A program made the position numbers and the translations under genes. Of a stretch of 15,480 bases of DNA, positions 1 to 6,480 are shown in pieces. Positions within the stretch are counted from its first letter, which is position 1; every line of letters begins with the position of its first letter. This stretch comes from Paenibacillaceae bacterium UBA6304. GTDB lineage: Bacteria > Bacillota > Bacilli > Paenibacillales > Paenibacillaceae. Location of the stretch: assembly GCA_002439285.1 (NCBI GenBank), contig DJTQ01000295.1, positions 1 to 15,480 of the forward strand. The letters are read 5' to 3'. Under the pieces are notes generated by a model. It ran no database searches, was not told where the DNA came from, and was given only the letters and a program-made list of their open reading frames with translations.

Positions 1-1157
1 AGATCGCTCAAATAGCAAGCAGGATCCGCATCCCATAAATCGCCGCGAACCGCGGACGCCCTAGCCCGGAAATTGCCATTGCAAATATCGAGCCAGCCGC
101 AGTCCTTACACCGCCCCTTGAGGAGTGACGTTCTGTCCCTTAATCCCGCCATTACCGGATGAGAAGCTTCTTTCCACATATCGCTGAATTTCCGCTCCCG
201 AATATTGCCGATTTCGATGTCCCGGGTAAATTGGTCGGGGTAGACGTGCCCATGCCAATCGACACATCCTATCGCCATTCCGGAGCGATTGCCCCCGTTG
301 CGACGAAGCAGCTCCAGTAGCGAGGCCGCCCGCTCCGGATCTTTATCCTTCATCCATTGGTACAAGTAAACCCCGTCGGCATGGTTATCGACAGTGAGCA
401 GCTCCACTTGCTTTCCTTTGCCGTAAAGGTCCAGCGTCTTGTCGATAATTTGGTCGAGCGCCCGTCTCGACTGCTCACGGGACACATCCGCCTCCTTCAG
501 CACGCTGCCCCGCCCGGAATAGACAAGGTGATAGAAGCAGGCTCTCGGTATATTCTCACGCTCAATCAAATCCAAAATCCCACCGAGATCCTCATAAGTG
601 TGCTTGCTGATTGTAAAACGCAGGCCCACCTTCAACCCCGCGATCTGACAGTTGCGTATGGCGGTTAATGCCCGGCCGAAAGAGCCGCTACGCCCGCGAA
701 ACCGGTCATGCCTCTCGCCGAGCCCGTCCAGGCTAATACCCGCATATTTAACCCCCGCCTCTTTAAGCTGCCTTGCTCTGCGCTGGGTGATTAATGTGCC
801 GTTGGTCGACAACACCGCACGCAATCCTTTGCTTGTAGCATAATGGATCAGTTCCAACAGATCTTTGCGCATCAGCGGCTCTCCGCCCGAGAACAACAGG
901 ACAGGCACATGGAAATCAGCCAGATCATCTATAAAATCCATTGCTTCCCGTGTCGTCAGCTCGTCAGGGTCCTGGGAGGAACAGGCATCGGCATAGCAAT
1001 GCCGGCAATTCAAGTTGCAAGCCCGCGTCGAATTCCAGACGACCACAGGACCTTTCCCCTCGGTGGTTCCGTTTAACCGCTTTCCCGCCGCAAGTGAATA
1101 GCGTAAGTGGTCTCCTTCTCCATCCAATCCGGTTAACAATTTGGTTACATTGATCAT
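1..1157 (-). CDS. Radical SAM/SPASM protein, AhbC/NirJ-like, C-terminus cut by window edge
   Basis: I translated this frame by hand; it stays open to the left edge, so about 385 codons are visible and only the last residues are missing. It opens MINVTKLLTG, close to what I recall for the NirJ1/AhbC group. The radical SAM cluster motif CNLNCRHC holds Cys47, Cys51 and Cys54, and the SAM-binding FSGGEPL lies near residues 89-95. A C-terminal SPASM-type set of cysteines (near 298, 350, 353, 359 and 381) would bind auxiliary Fe-S clusters. Known members trim side chains of siroheme-derived tetrapyrroles in heme d1 or alternative heme synthesis; other SPASM proteins mature peptides. No heme-pathway gene and no clear precursor peptide is nearby, so the substrate is inferred only from resemblance. 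ATG at 1155-1157 follows AAGAGGAA. Family call is firm, exact role is not. Confidence 0.85.
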   Translation of the reverse strand, partial: MINVTKLLTGLDGEGDHLRYSLAAGKRLNGTTEGKGPVVVWNSTRACNLNCRHCYADACSSQDPDELTTREAMDFIDDLADFHVPVLLFSGGEPLMRKDLLELIHYATSKGLRAVLSTNGTLITQRRARQLKEAGVKYAGISLDGLGERHDRFRGRSGSFGRALTAIRNCQIAGLKVGLRFTISKHTYEDLGGILDLIERENIPRACFYHLVYSGRGSVLKEADVSREQSRRALDQIIDKTLDLYGKGKQVELLTVDNHADGVYLYQWMKDKDPERAASLLELLRRNGGNRSGMAIGCVDWHGHVYPDQFTRDIEIGNIRERKFSDMWKEASHPVMAGLRDRTSLLKGRCKDCGWLDICNGNFRARASAVRGDLWDADPACYLSD

Positions 1158-1180
1158 GCCGGTTCCTCTTTTCCTGATTG

Positions 1181-1220
1181 ATGCTACTATTCTTTTCACT
1201 ATTTGTGAAAAAATACACAT
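1181..1220 (-). promoter_or_regulatory. Promoter of the radical SAM gene with a Rex/Fnr-like palindrome
   Basis: On the minus strand TTCACA (1209-1204), 17 bp and TAGCAT (1186-1181) form a moderate sigma-A promoter. Over the -35 lies TTGTGAAAAAATACACAT (1203-1220, plus strand). It matches the Rex consensus TTGTGAA-N4-TTCACAA except at two positions, and the Fnr/Crp consensus TGTGA-N6-TCACA except at one. An overlapping perfect repeat TTTTCAC-TATTT-GTGAAAA (1193-1211) uses the same bases. Overlap with the -35 favours repression, as by Rex. The regulator is inferred. Confidence 0.45.
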
Positions 1221-1230
1221 AACAGCAGAC

Positions 1231-1258
1231 AAAAAAAGATGCCTCCCAAAGAGACATC
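1231..1258 (-). terminator. Rho-independent terminator of the zinc-ribbon gene
   Basis: On the minus strand an 8-bp stem GATGTCTC / GAGGCATC (one G-U pair) with a 5-base loop is followed at once by seven T residues (1237-1231). It lies 60 bases beyond the stop at 1318 and separates this gene from the radical SAM gene. Confidence 0.85.
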
Positions 1259-1317
1259 GTTCTACAGAGTTACGTTCGTATTCAATTCATAGCATCCGAT
1301 CAGCGCCGCTACTCCGC

Positions 1318-1551
1318 TTACTTGGCTTTCATCGTCCCTTCGTTCATCGTAAAAAAACCATTCTTGACGAACGATAGAATCTTGCTTACGCTGATCCCGG
1401 TTTGAGTGGAGAGCTCAAGTACGATCGTCTGGGGTTTCGCTTCGACGATATCGCGGATGTCCCGATAGATTTTGTCGCAATCGTGGCACATCCTATTATT
1501 TGCTCTCTCATATAAATTTCCGCACACGCCGCAAATTGAGTAGTTTCCCAT
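1318..1551 (-). CDS. Small zinc-ribbon protein, 77 aa, N-terminus like YvyF-type flagellar-operon proteins
   Basis: Two cysteine pairs near the N-terminus, CGVC (residues 7-10) and CHDC (22-25), make a compact zinc ribbon. A predicted helical segment follows whose middle (VLELSTQTGISVSKILSFV) reads like a helix-turn-helix or short winged helix. The order resembles the start of YvyF/TIGR03826 flagellar-operon proteins, which are longer (about 140 residues), and other small Bacillales zinc-ribbon proteins. No flagellar gene is adjacent, so I do not transfer the name. ATG at 1549-1551 has AAGGAGAC five bases upstream. The gene has its own promoter and a strong terminator, so it is probably monocistronic. 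Binding of nucleic acid or protein is possible but unproven. Confidence 0.75.
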   Translation of the reverse strand: MGNYSICGVCGNLYERANNRMCHDCDKIYRDIRDIVEAKPQTIVLELSTQTGISVSKILSFVKNGFFTMNEGTMKAK

Positions 1552-1601
1552 GATGTCTCCTTACGTATTTTTATCCTTCAACATTTCCTGTATCTGCGAT
1601 A

Positions 1602-1643
1602 AGTTCTAGAACTATTATACTTGTATTTCATAAATTTAAACAA
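1602..1643 (-). promoter_or_regulatory. Promoter of the zinc-ribbon gene with a 12-bp palindrome at the start site
   Basis: On the minus strand TTGTTT (1643-1638), an 18-bp spacer and a perfect TATAAT (1619-1614) precede the gene. Directly after the -10 lies the perfect palindrome AGTTCTAGAACT (1602-1613), where transcription should begin. A repressor there would block initiation. The -10 is good, the -35 poor, the operator role inferred. Confidence 0.5.
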
Positions 1644-1688
1644 TCATATCGCTGCAAAAGAACTACATGAAGCGAAAAATAGCCGGGT

Positions 1689-2513
1689 TTACCTCCTGTT
1701 CTGCTTCCGGTACTGTAGCGGTGAGCGCCCCGTAATCCGTTTGAACATCCTCTGAAAATGGGCGATGCTGTCAAAGCCTGCTTCCTCCGCGATTTTTGTT
1801 ATTTTCCAGTTGGTGTGAATCAAGAAGCTCTGCGCCTTCTGTACCCGTATATGATTCATATATTCAAAAATGGTAAACCCCGTGGTCTGTTTAAAAATGC
1901 GACATAAGTATGTGGGGCTGATAAAAAAATGCTGTGCAAGCTCGTCAAGGTTCAACCCCTGGGGATAATGCGCATTCAAATATTCGACGATCGAATATAT
2001 GCGCTTCTGTATATCGCTGTTTTCGGGGTTGACGGACTCGGCCTTTTCTTCCCGGACCCGGCCCAAGACAATAAGCAACTGAACCAGCAAAGTTTGAAGA
2101 TAAGGTCTGTACATGAGCCCGCCGTCGCTTTGCTCCCTCAGCATCATATATAGCAAATCCGAGATTCTCCCTTGTTCATGGACACTCAAGCGGAGCAAAA
2201 AGCTCTCTCCTTGAAACAATGACAGCTCGTCCAGCCCGATACCTTTAAAATTCCGTATAAAAAAATCATCGAAATTGATTAGTATTCGTTCATGCTCGGC
2301 CCCGCCTTTGTTTGTGGTCCGGTGCAGCTGGTTTTTATGAATAAACACCAGGTCACCGGCCTGAAGCGCATAGATCCGGTCATTGATATAGTAGTACCGC
2401 TCCCCCGCCACCAAGTAATAGATTTCATAAGTGTCATGTATATGTTCCGATTCCATGTTAAACGGCTGATCGCGTTTCAATTTTTCCACAAATACAGCTG
2501 GTTCATGAATCAT
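1689..2513 (-). CDS. AraC-family transcriptional regulator (no. 1)
   Basis: A 274-residue cupin-plus-AraC regulator. Residues 1-90 form the effector-binding cupin (HDTYEIYYLVAGERYYY, then QAGDLVFIHKNQLHR). The C-terminal 100 residues carry two helix-turn-helix units, near 188-210 (LDELAQHFFISPTYLCRIFKQ) and 237-261 (ITKIAEEAGFDSIAHFQRMFK), ending in the family signature GRSPLQYR. Such proteins usually sense a sugar or related metabolite and activate a nearby gene. It is transcribed away from the Gfo/Idh/MocA gene at 2648, its most likely target. ATG at 2511-2513 has AAGGGGA 9 bases upstream. I saw no clear terminator before the zinc-ribbon gene, so read-through is possible. The ligand cannot be read from the sequence. 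Confidence 0.93.
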   Translation of the reverse strand: MIHEPAVFVEKLKRDQPFNMESEHIHDTYEIYYLVAGERYYYINDRIYALQAGDLVFIHKNQLHRTTNKGGAEHERILINFDDFFIRNFKGIGLDELSLFQGESFLLRLSVHEQGRISDLLYMMLREQSDGGLMYRPYLQTLLVQLLIVLGRVREEKAESVNPENSDIQKRIYSIVEYLNAHYPQGLNLDELAQHFFISPTYLCRIFKQTTGFTIFEYMNHIRVQKAQSFLIHTNWKITKIAEEAGFDSIAHFQRMFKRITGRSPLQYRKQNRR

Positions 2514-2552
2514 ATAAATTATCCCCTTCTAGATAAAAAAAAGATAATATAT

Positions 2553-2615
2553 GCAATATTCTTATCAATCATAGCAGGAAACGCGTAGAAATTAGCTTAT
2601 GGTTCACTATATGAT
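2553..2615 (+). promoter_or_regulatory. AraC-type direct repeat and -10 upstream of the first Gfo/Idh/MocA gene
   Basis: The -10 is TATGAT (2610-2615) and there is no recognisable -35. Two GCA-led half-sites begin at 2553 and 2574, exactly 21 bp apart, and the second GCA lies 36 bp before the -10. This is the geometry of AraC-activated promoters, where each HTH pair reads a half-site two helical turns from the next. Binding by the divergent AraC protein is inferred. Confidence 0.45.
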
Positions 2616-2647
2616 AACTTCATAAATATGTAAATGGAGGAATCATC

Positions 2648-3940
2648 ATGCTCAAAAAGAAGTATGCCATCGTGGGGGTAGGGGGACGAGCTGAATTTTT
2701 CTATAGTGCACTTGTCACAACTTTTAAAGAAACGTCTGAACTTGTCGCCTTTTGTGATGTCAACCAAACAAGAATGGACTACGCAAACGAGCTGTTGAGG
2801 GGTAAATACGCGTATCATCCGGTCGCTACCTATAAGTCTGAATATTTTGATGAAATGATCCGCGATGCCAAACCCGATACGGTTCTCGTATGCTCGATTG
2901 ACCGTACTCACCATAAATACATTATTCGTGCGATGGAAATGGGCTGTGACGTGATCTCCGAGAAACCGATGACGATTGATGAGGAGAAATGCAGAGCCAT
3001 TATCGAGGCGATTGAGCGAACCGGCAAAAATCTGCGCGTAACCTTCAATTACCGGTATGCACCGCATAATACGAAGATCCGGGAACTGATTATGGACGAT
3101 ACAATCGGGGATGTGTTGTCGGTCAACTTTGAATGGCTATTGAATACAGAACATGGGGCCGATTATTTCCGCAGATGGCACCGGGATAAGCGCAACAGCG
3201 GCGGGCTGCTTGTTCATAAATCGACCCATCATTTTGATCTGATGAATTTCTGGCTTGGATCCAGGCCCGAGGTTGTCTTTGCGATGGGCGATTTAAAGTT
3301 TTATGGTAAGGAAAACGCTGAAAGCCACGGTATCACGGAATTTTATCAACGCGCCTATGGCAGCAAGTCTGCCGAGAACGATCCCTTTGCGCTTCATCTG
3401 GACCGGAACGAACATTTGAAACGAATGTATCTCGATGCCGAACATGAGGACGGATATCAACGGGATCAAAGCGTATTTGGCGACAATATCAGCATTGAAG
3501 ATACGATGAATGTGATGGTCAAATATAACAATAAAACGGTCATGAATTATTCGTTGAATGCCTACATGCCTTGGGAAGGTTTTATCATCGTATTTAACGG
3601 AACCAAGGGACGTCTGGAGGTCCGAATCACGGAGAAGTCGTATGTGAACTCCGGAGGATCGAAGGAGAATGAAGGTGCGCTTGGCGGGGTAGAGATGGTC
3701 GTTTATCCTCTTTTTAACGCACCTTATCAGGTGGAGCTCCAGAAAGGTACCGGCGGTCATGGCGGCGGGGATCCGGTTATGCTACGCGATATTTTCGACA
3801 AACCCGAGCCCGACCGTTTCAATCGCGCTGCTTCCCATATAGACGGAGCCATGTCCATTATGACCGGGATCGCGGCCAATCGTTCGATCAAGACCGGGCT
3901 GCCTGTGAAAATCGACGAGCTCTGGAGAGTTAATTTGTAA
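2648..3940 (+). CDS. Gfo/Idh/MocA-family NAD(P)-dependent oxidoreductase (no. 1)
   Basis: A 430-residue protein with an N-terminal Rossmann fold (YAIVGVGGRAEFF, residues 6-18) and the family signature EKP at 105-107. The substrate domain holds GGLLVHKSTHHFDLMNFWLGS (185-205), where the Lys and His residues sit at the usual catalytic site. The family oxidises or reduces sugars, inositols and related polyols, or hydrolyses glycosides by an oxidation-elimination route. At 430 residues it is longer than the usual 330-390, with an insert near 215-280. ATG has GGAGG seven bases upstream. It stands alone, divergent from the AraC regulator, and a hairpin follows it. The substrate is unknown. Confidence 0.92.
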   Translation: MLKKKYAIVGVGGRAEFFYSALVTTFKETSELVAFCDVNQTRMDYANELLRGKYAYHPVATYKSEYFDEMIRDAKPDTVLVCSIDRTHHKYIIRAMEMGCDVISEKPMTIDEEKCRAIIEAIERTGKNLRVTFNYRYAPHNTKIRELIMDDTIGDVLSVNFEWLLNTEHGADYFRRWHRDKRNSGGLLVHKSTHHFDLMNFWLGSRPEVVFAMGDLKFYGKENAESHGITEFYQRAYGSKSAENDPFALHLDRNEHLKRMYLDAEHEDGYQRDQSVFGDNISIEDTMNVMVKYNNKTVMNYSLNAYMPWEGFIIVFNGTKGRLEVRITEKSYVNSGGSKENEGALGGVEMVVYPLFNAPYQVELQKGTGGHGGGDPVMLRDIFDKPEPDRFNRAASHIDGAMSIMTGIAANRSIKTGLPVKIDELWRVNL

Positions 3941-3958
3941 GAAGCACCTTTAAGAAAT

Positions 3959-3986
3959 GAGGCACCTCCAAATGCGGAGGTGCCTC
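3959..3986 (+). terminator. Terminator-like hairpin after the first Gfo gene
   Basis: A perfect 11-bp stem GAGGCACCTCC / GGAGGTGCCTC encloses a 6-base loop, 19 bases after the stop codon. Only a broken T-tract follows (TTGCAATTAT), so termination may be partial. The first six of those bases are also the -35 of the next promoter. Confidence 0.7.
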
Positions 3987-4014
3987 TTGCAATTATATCG
4001 GAAACCGATATAAT
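3987..4014 (+). promoter_or_regulatory. Promoter of the padR-DUF2812 operon
   Basis: TTGCAA (3987-3992), a 16-bp spacer and a perfect TATAAT (4009-4014) form a good sigma-A promoter. The first operator palindrome fills the spacer and enters the -10, so binding should exclude RNA polymerase. Confidence 0.7.
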
Positions 4015-4047
4015 ATATCGTAAAGTGATATATCGTTAACCGATATA
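3994..4047 (+). promoter_or_regulatory. Three 19-bp palindromic PadR-type operators
   Basis: Three copies share the frame TATATCG-N5-CGATATA: TATATCGGAAACCGATATA (3994-4012), TATATCGTAAAGTGATATA (4014-4032, one half-site mismatch) and TATATCGTTAACCGATATA (4029-4047). Their centres are 20 and 15 bp apart and copies two and three share four bases. AT-rich palindromes of this kind are typical of PadR-family autoregulation, and the padR gene begins 18 bp downstream. Confidence 0.85.
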
Positions 4048-4064
4048 AAAAGGAGGTCTATTTT

Positions 4065-4385
4065 ATGCCCGAAAGTTCGGCACTTACCGAAGCGGTGTAT
4101 TACATACTCCTATCCTTGTATGAACCTATGCATGGCTATGGGATTATGCAAAATGTAGCCCATTTAAGCGGTGATCGTCTGTCGTTGGCAGCGGGTACGC
4201 TGTACGGAGCGTTGAATACGCTATTGGAACGCGGCTGGATTGAGGCTTTGCCGGGGGAAAAGAATTCCCGTAAGAAGGAATACGTAATTACGGCTGCAGG
4301 CAAAACGGCCCTGCAAAACGAATATTTGCGGTTGCAGGAATTACTCGGAAACGGGGCCAAAATCATGAGGAGGGAAAATTCATGA
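4065..4385 (+). CDS. PadR-family transcriptional repressor
   Basis: A 106-residue single-domain PadR winged helix. The core reads LTEAVYYILLSLYEPMHGYGIMQ (residues 7-29), then LSLAAGTLYGALNTLLERGWIEAL (39-62), holding the recognition helix, and the wing with RKKEYVITAAGK (69-80). The short C-terminal helix fits the PadR-s1 subfamily that dimerises without a large effector domain. Such proteins often repress their own operon and a membrane or transport partner. ATG follows AGGAGG by 8 bases, and the stop overlaps the next ATG in ATGA, so the two genes are translationally coupled. Three operators lie just upstream. The inducing signal is unknown; in relatives it is often envelope stress or a small hydrophobic compound. 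Confidence 0.93.
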   Translation: MPESSALTEAVYYILLSLYEPMHGYGIMQNVAHLSGDRLSLAAGTLYGALNTLLERGWIEALPGEKNSRKKEYVITAAGKTALQNEYLRLQELLGNGAKIMRRENS

Positions 4386-4975
4386 AGCATATCGTTCGTA
4401 AATTTTTTAGCATCGGCGCGTTCGAGGAAGAGGAACAATGGCTCAATCAAATGGCGGCAAAAGGCATGATCCTGACGGGCGTCGGCTTTTGTAAATACTT
4501 TTTTGAAGAAGGAACCCCCGGTGAATATGTCTACCGGCTTGAACTGCTCAAGAATTGGCCCTCCCATACGGAGAGCATCGCTTATATTTCTTTTTTGGAG
4601 GATATGGGAATTGAACAAGTCGGTTCCCATTTACGCTGGGTGTATTTCAGACGAAAATCAACGGAGGGCGCATTCGATATATTTTCGGATATCGATTCGA
4701 GAATCAGTCACTATCAACGCATCACACGATTTAGCTTCGTCATGTCCGCCATGATGGCGATTCTGGCGGTTGTATTTTTCGGAGAAGCCGGAAATTTTAT
4801 TTTCAACCATAATCCCTGGATCCAATCAGGTTTTCATGATAGCTTCGGCTACTCCATCATATTTCTCGCGTATGGCGTCATGTTTACTCTGTTTGCAGCA
4901 TTATTCCCTTTCGTAACCCGTCCGATCCGAGCATCGTTAAGAGCGTTACTTAGGGAAAGACAGATCCGGGAATAA
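4382..4975 (+). CDS. DUF2812 membrane protein, partner of PadR
   Basis: A 197-residue protein. The soluble N-terminal part has the DUF2812 pattern: FFSIGAFEEEEQWLNQMAAKG (near 8-28) followed by YRLELL and FLEDMGIEQVGSHLRWVYFRRK (71-92). Two membrane segments follow, near 117-135 and 157-178, with a basic C-terminus that should face the cytoplasm. DUF2812 genes regularly sit directly after padR genes in Firmicutes; no biochemical role is established that I know of. GGAGGG precedes the ATG, which overlaps the padR stop by four bases. A function as sensor or anti-regulator for PadR is inference from this constant pairing. Confidence 0.88.
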   Translation: MKHIVRKFFSIGAFEEEEQWLNQMAAKGMILTGVGFCKYFFEEGTPGEYVYRLELLKNWPSHTESIAYISFLEDMGIEQVGSHLRWVYFRRKSTEGAFDIFSDIDSRISHYQRITRFSFVMSAMMAILAVVFFGEAGNFIFNHNPWIQSGFHDSFGYSIIFLAYGVMFTLFAALFPFVTRPIRASLRALLRERQIRE

Positions 4976-4985
4976 GAATCCAGCC

Positions 4986-5075
4986 ATAGCGGACTTTGTG
5001 GGCGTTATTTTCCTAGTTTCAGGTTTACACTCGCTAATAAGGTATTTGCAAAATAAGACCCTGAAAGTCCGTTAT
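4986..5075. repeat. Large imperfect inverted repeat, possibly a dispersed Paenibacillus-type element
   Basis: Bases 4986-5013 and the reverse complement of 5048-5075 match at 22 of 28 positions. The conserved blocks are CGGACTTT, GGG and TTATTTT, around a 34-base loop. A further related block (GGGCGCTATTT on the minus strand) lies near 5100. The rest of the 276-base gap 4976-5251 holds no credible gene. It could act as a transcript end or be a mobile palindrome; I recall similar sequences in Paenibacillus intergenic DNA but cannot search. Confidence 0.55.
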
Positions 5076-5173
5076 TTCACTCCAATGGCCATTAATCACC
5101 CAAATAGCGCCCTAAATGTACCTTAATTATTTCTCGTTCGGTTCATTCATTCTAGTTCTTCCCGGTCAACCGC

Positions 5174-5215
5174 AAAAAAAAGAAACAGGCCGCTCTCCGA
5201 TAAGGATTGCGGTCT
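5174..5215 (-). terminator. Terminator of the first GH26 gene
   Basis: On the minus strand AGACCGCAATCC / GGAGAGCGGCCT forms a 12-position stem with two mismatches and one G-U pair around a 5-base loop. It is followed by GTTTC and a run of eight T residues (5181-5174). It lies 36 bases after the stop codon. Confidence 0.8.
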
Positions 5216-5251
5216 ATTTCTATCGTATAGTGCCATATCTGCTATAAGCTT

Positions 5252-6223
5252 TTAATAAAGCTTAGGCAATTTATCCAGTGTAATGGCGTAATCGTTATTA
5301 TAAGCGTTATAAAGTTCCTCTTTCGTCGTAAACAGCTCTGTTTTGCCGAAATCATTGGACCAGGTCATAAACCACAGCCAAGGAATTTTAGACTCGGCTA
5401 CTTGAGCAACGCTCGGAATCGGTCCAATTTCGCCGAGAGCGACCAATTTGCGGGTCGGAGTGATTGCGATCAGTTCCTCGTATTCCGGGCGCAGAGCCGT
5501 ATGCTGATGGGCCGGGGGATACAGATCCCGGGAAATGACATCGGCATACTCATCTCCCACATATCCTTCGACCAACGGGGAATTCCAAACCCAGATTAGA
5601 TTGTTCAGGTTATGAACATTCGTATACCGGTCATACATAATGCGGTATAACTGTTTAGCCGCTTCCGGACCCTTGCTGCCCCACCAGAACCAAGTTCCTT
5701 CCGATTCATGGAAAGGACGCCACAAGATCGGAATGTGCTTATCGCGGAACTCTTTCAGAATCTCGGCCATATAGTCCATATCGGAGATAAACGCCTTGTA
5801 TTCATCCGTACCTTCGATAATCGCTTTGGTTGCATCGAAGTCCGTATGCTCTGCATAAAAACTCTTGTCCCTGCCGCCAAGCGGAGAGAACCAATGCCAG
5901 GTAAAAGTGATCAGGCCGTTTTCTTTCTCCGCCCATTCCCACGCTTTTTGCAGTGTATCCTTGTTCTCTGCAACTTCCAGCAAGCACTCTTCACCGGCGT
6001 CTTCATAATTGATGTTCGGGGAATAGCCGAGCAATTCAAAACCAAGAAGTGCCGGCGATTTCCCCGTCACTTCGCGGATATAGTGAAGTTCATCTTGGGC
6101 TATGGTCTGAGTGTGTTGCCCCGTAATCATGCCTTTTCCCGAAATTTCGCCTAAATAGTTCAAGACCGCTTTTACTTCTTCGGATGCGTTGGGATTACAC
6201 GGTGTAGTATTGATCGTATGCAT
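5252..6223 (-). CDS. GH26 beta-mannanase-family glycoside hydrolase, no signal peptide (copy A)
   Basis: A 323-residue single-domain GH26 enzyme; the family hydrolyses beta-1,4-mannan or related links with retention. Landmarks in order: GMITGQH (31-37), FTWHWFSP (107-114), the acid/base in WRPFHE (Glu173), FWWGSKGPE (179-187), IWVWNS (210-215) and the nucleophile in ALGEIG (Glu265). Both catalytic residues are present. There is no signal peptide or carbohydrate-binding module, so it should act in the cytoplasm on imported oligosaccharides; that location is inferred. It is a clear paralogue of copy B upstream, from which it is separated by 257 bp with its own candidate promoter. ATG follows AAAGGG. 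Substrate could be mannan, glucomannan or another beta-glycan. Confidence 0.92.
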   Translation of the reverse strand: MHTINTTPCNPNASEEVKAVLNYLGEISGKGMITGQHTQTIAQDELHYIREVTGKSPALLGFELLGYSPNINYEDAGEECLLEVAENKDTLQKAWEWAEKENGLITFTWHWFSPLGGRDKSFYAEHTDFDATKAIIEGTDEYKAFISDMDYMAEILKEFRDKHIPILWRPFHESEGTWFWWGSKGPEAAKQLYRIMYDRYTNVHNLNNLIWVWNSPLVEGYVGDEYADVISRDLYPPAHQHTALRPEYEELIAITPTRKLVALGEIGPIPSVAQVAESKIPWLWFMTWSNDFGKTELFTTKEELYNAYNNDYAITLDKLPKLY

Positions 6224-6258
6224 GAGATCTGCCCTTTCGTTTACGCCCAGTGACTTGA

Positions 6259-6366
6259 CTTAAGCGTTCATAATTTTTGATTTTGACAATTTAATTTTGT
6301 TATTTTTGTTATTAAAATGATGGCCCAATACAAAACAATATAACGCCAAATTGCGTGCACAGTCAA
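6259..6366 (-). promoter_or_regulatory. Candidate promoter and leader operator of GH26 copy A
   Basis: On the minus strand TTGACT (6366-6361), an 18-bp spacer and TATATT (6342-6337) form a fair sigma-A promoter with a leader of about 105 bases. Within the leader, 65 bp after the -10, lies TTATGAACGCTTAA (6272-6259), which shares CGCTTA with the operator-like element before copy B. Control by the neighbouring LacI protein or CcpA is inferred. Confidence 0.4.
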
Positions 6367-6456
6367 TATTCACCCACTTTAAACTCCGGTAGATATTTAG
6401 CCATTACACGACTTATTCCATGTTAGTTTGTTATGTTATTTGTTTGCAATAAGAGC

Positions 6457-6478
6457 AACGAAAATATCATTTTTCGTT
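6457..6478 (-). terminator. Hairpin directly after the GH26 copy B stop codon
   Basis: A perfect 8-bp stem AACGAAAA / TTTTCGTT with a 6-base loop begins two bases after the stop. No T-run follows on the minus strand, so it is a weak terminator or an mRNA 3'-end stabiliser. Partial read-through into copy A is possible. Confidence 0.45.
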
Positions 6479-6480
6479 CT

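Noticed and set aside
357..1076. Several plus-strand frames
   Set aside because: All lie opposite the radical SAM gene, whose frame carries the conserved cysteine motifs.
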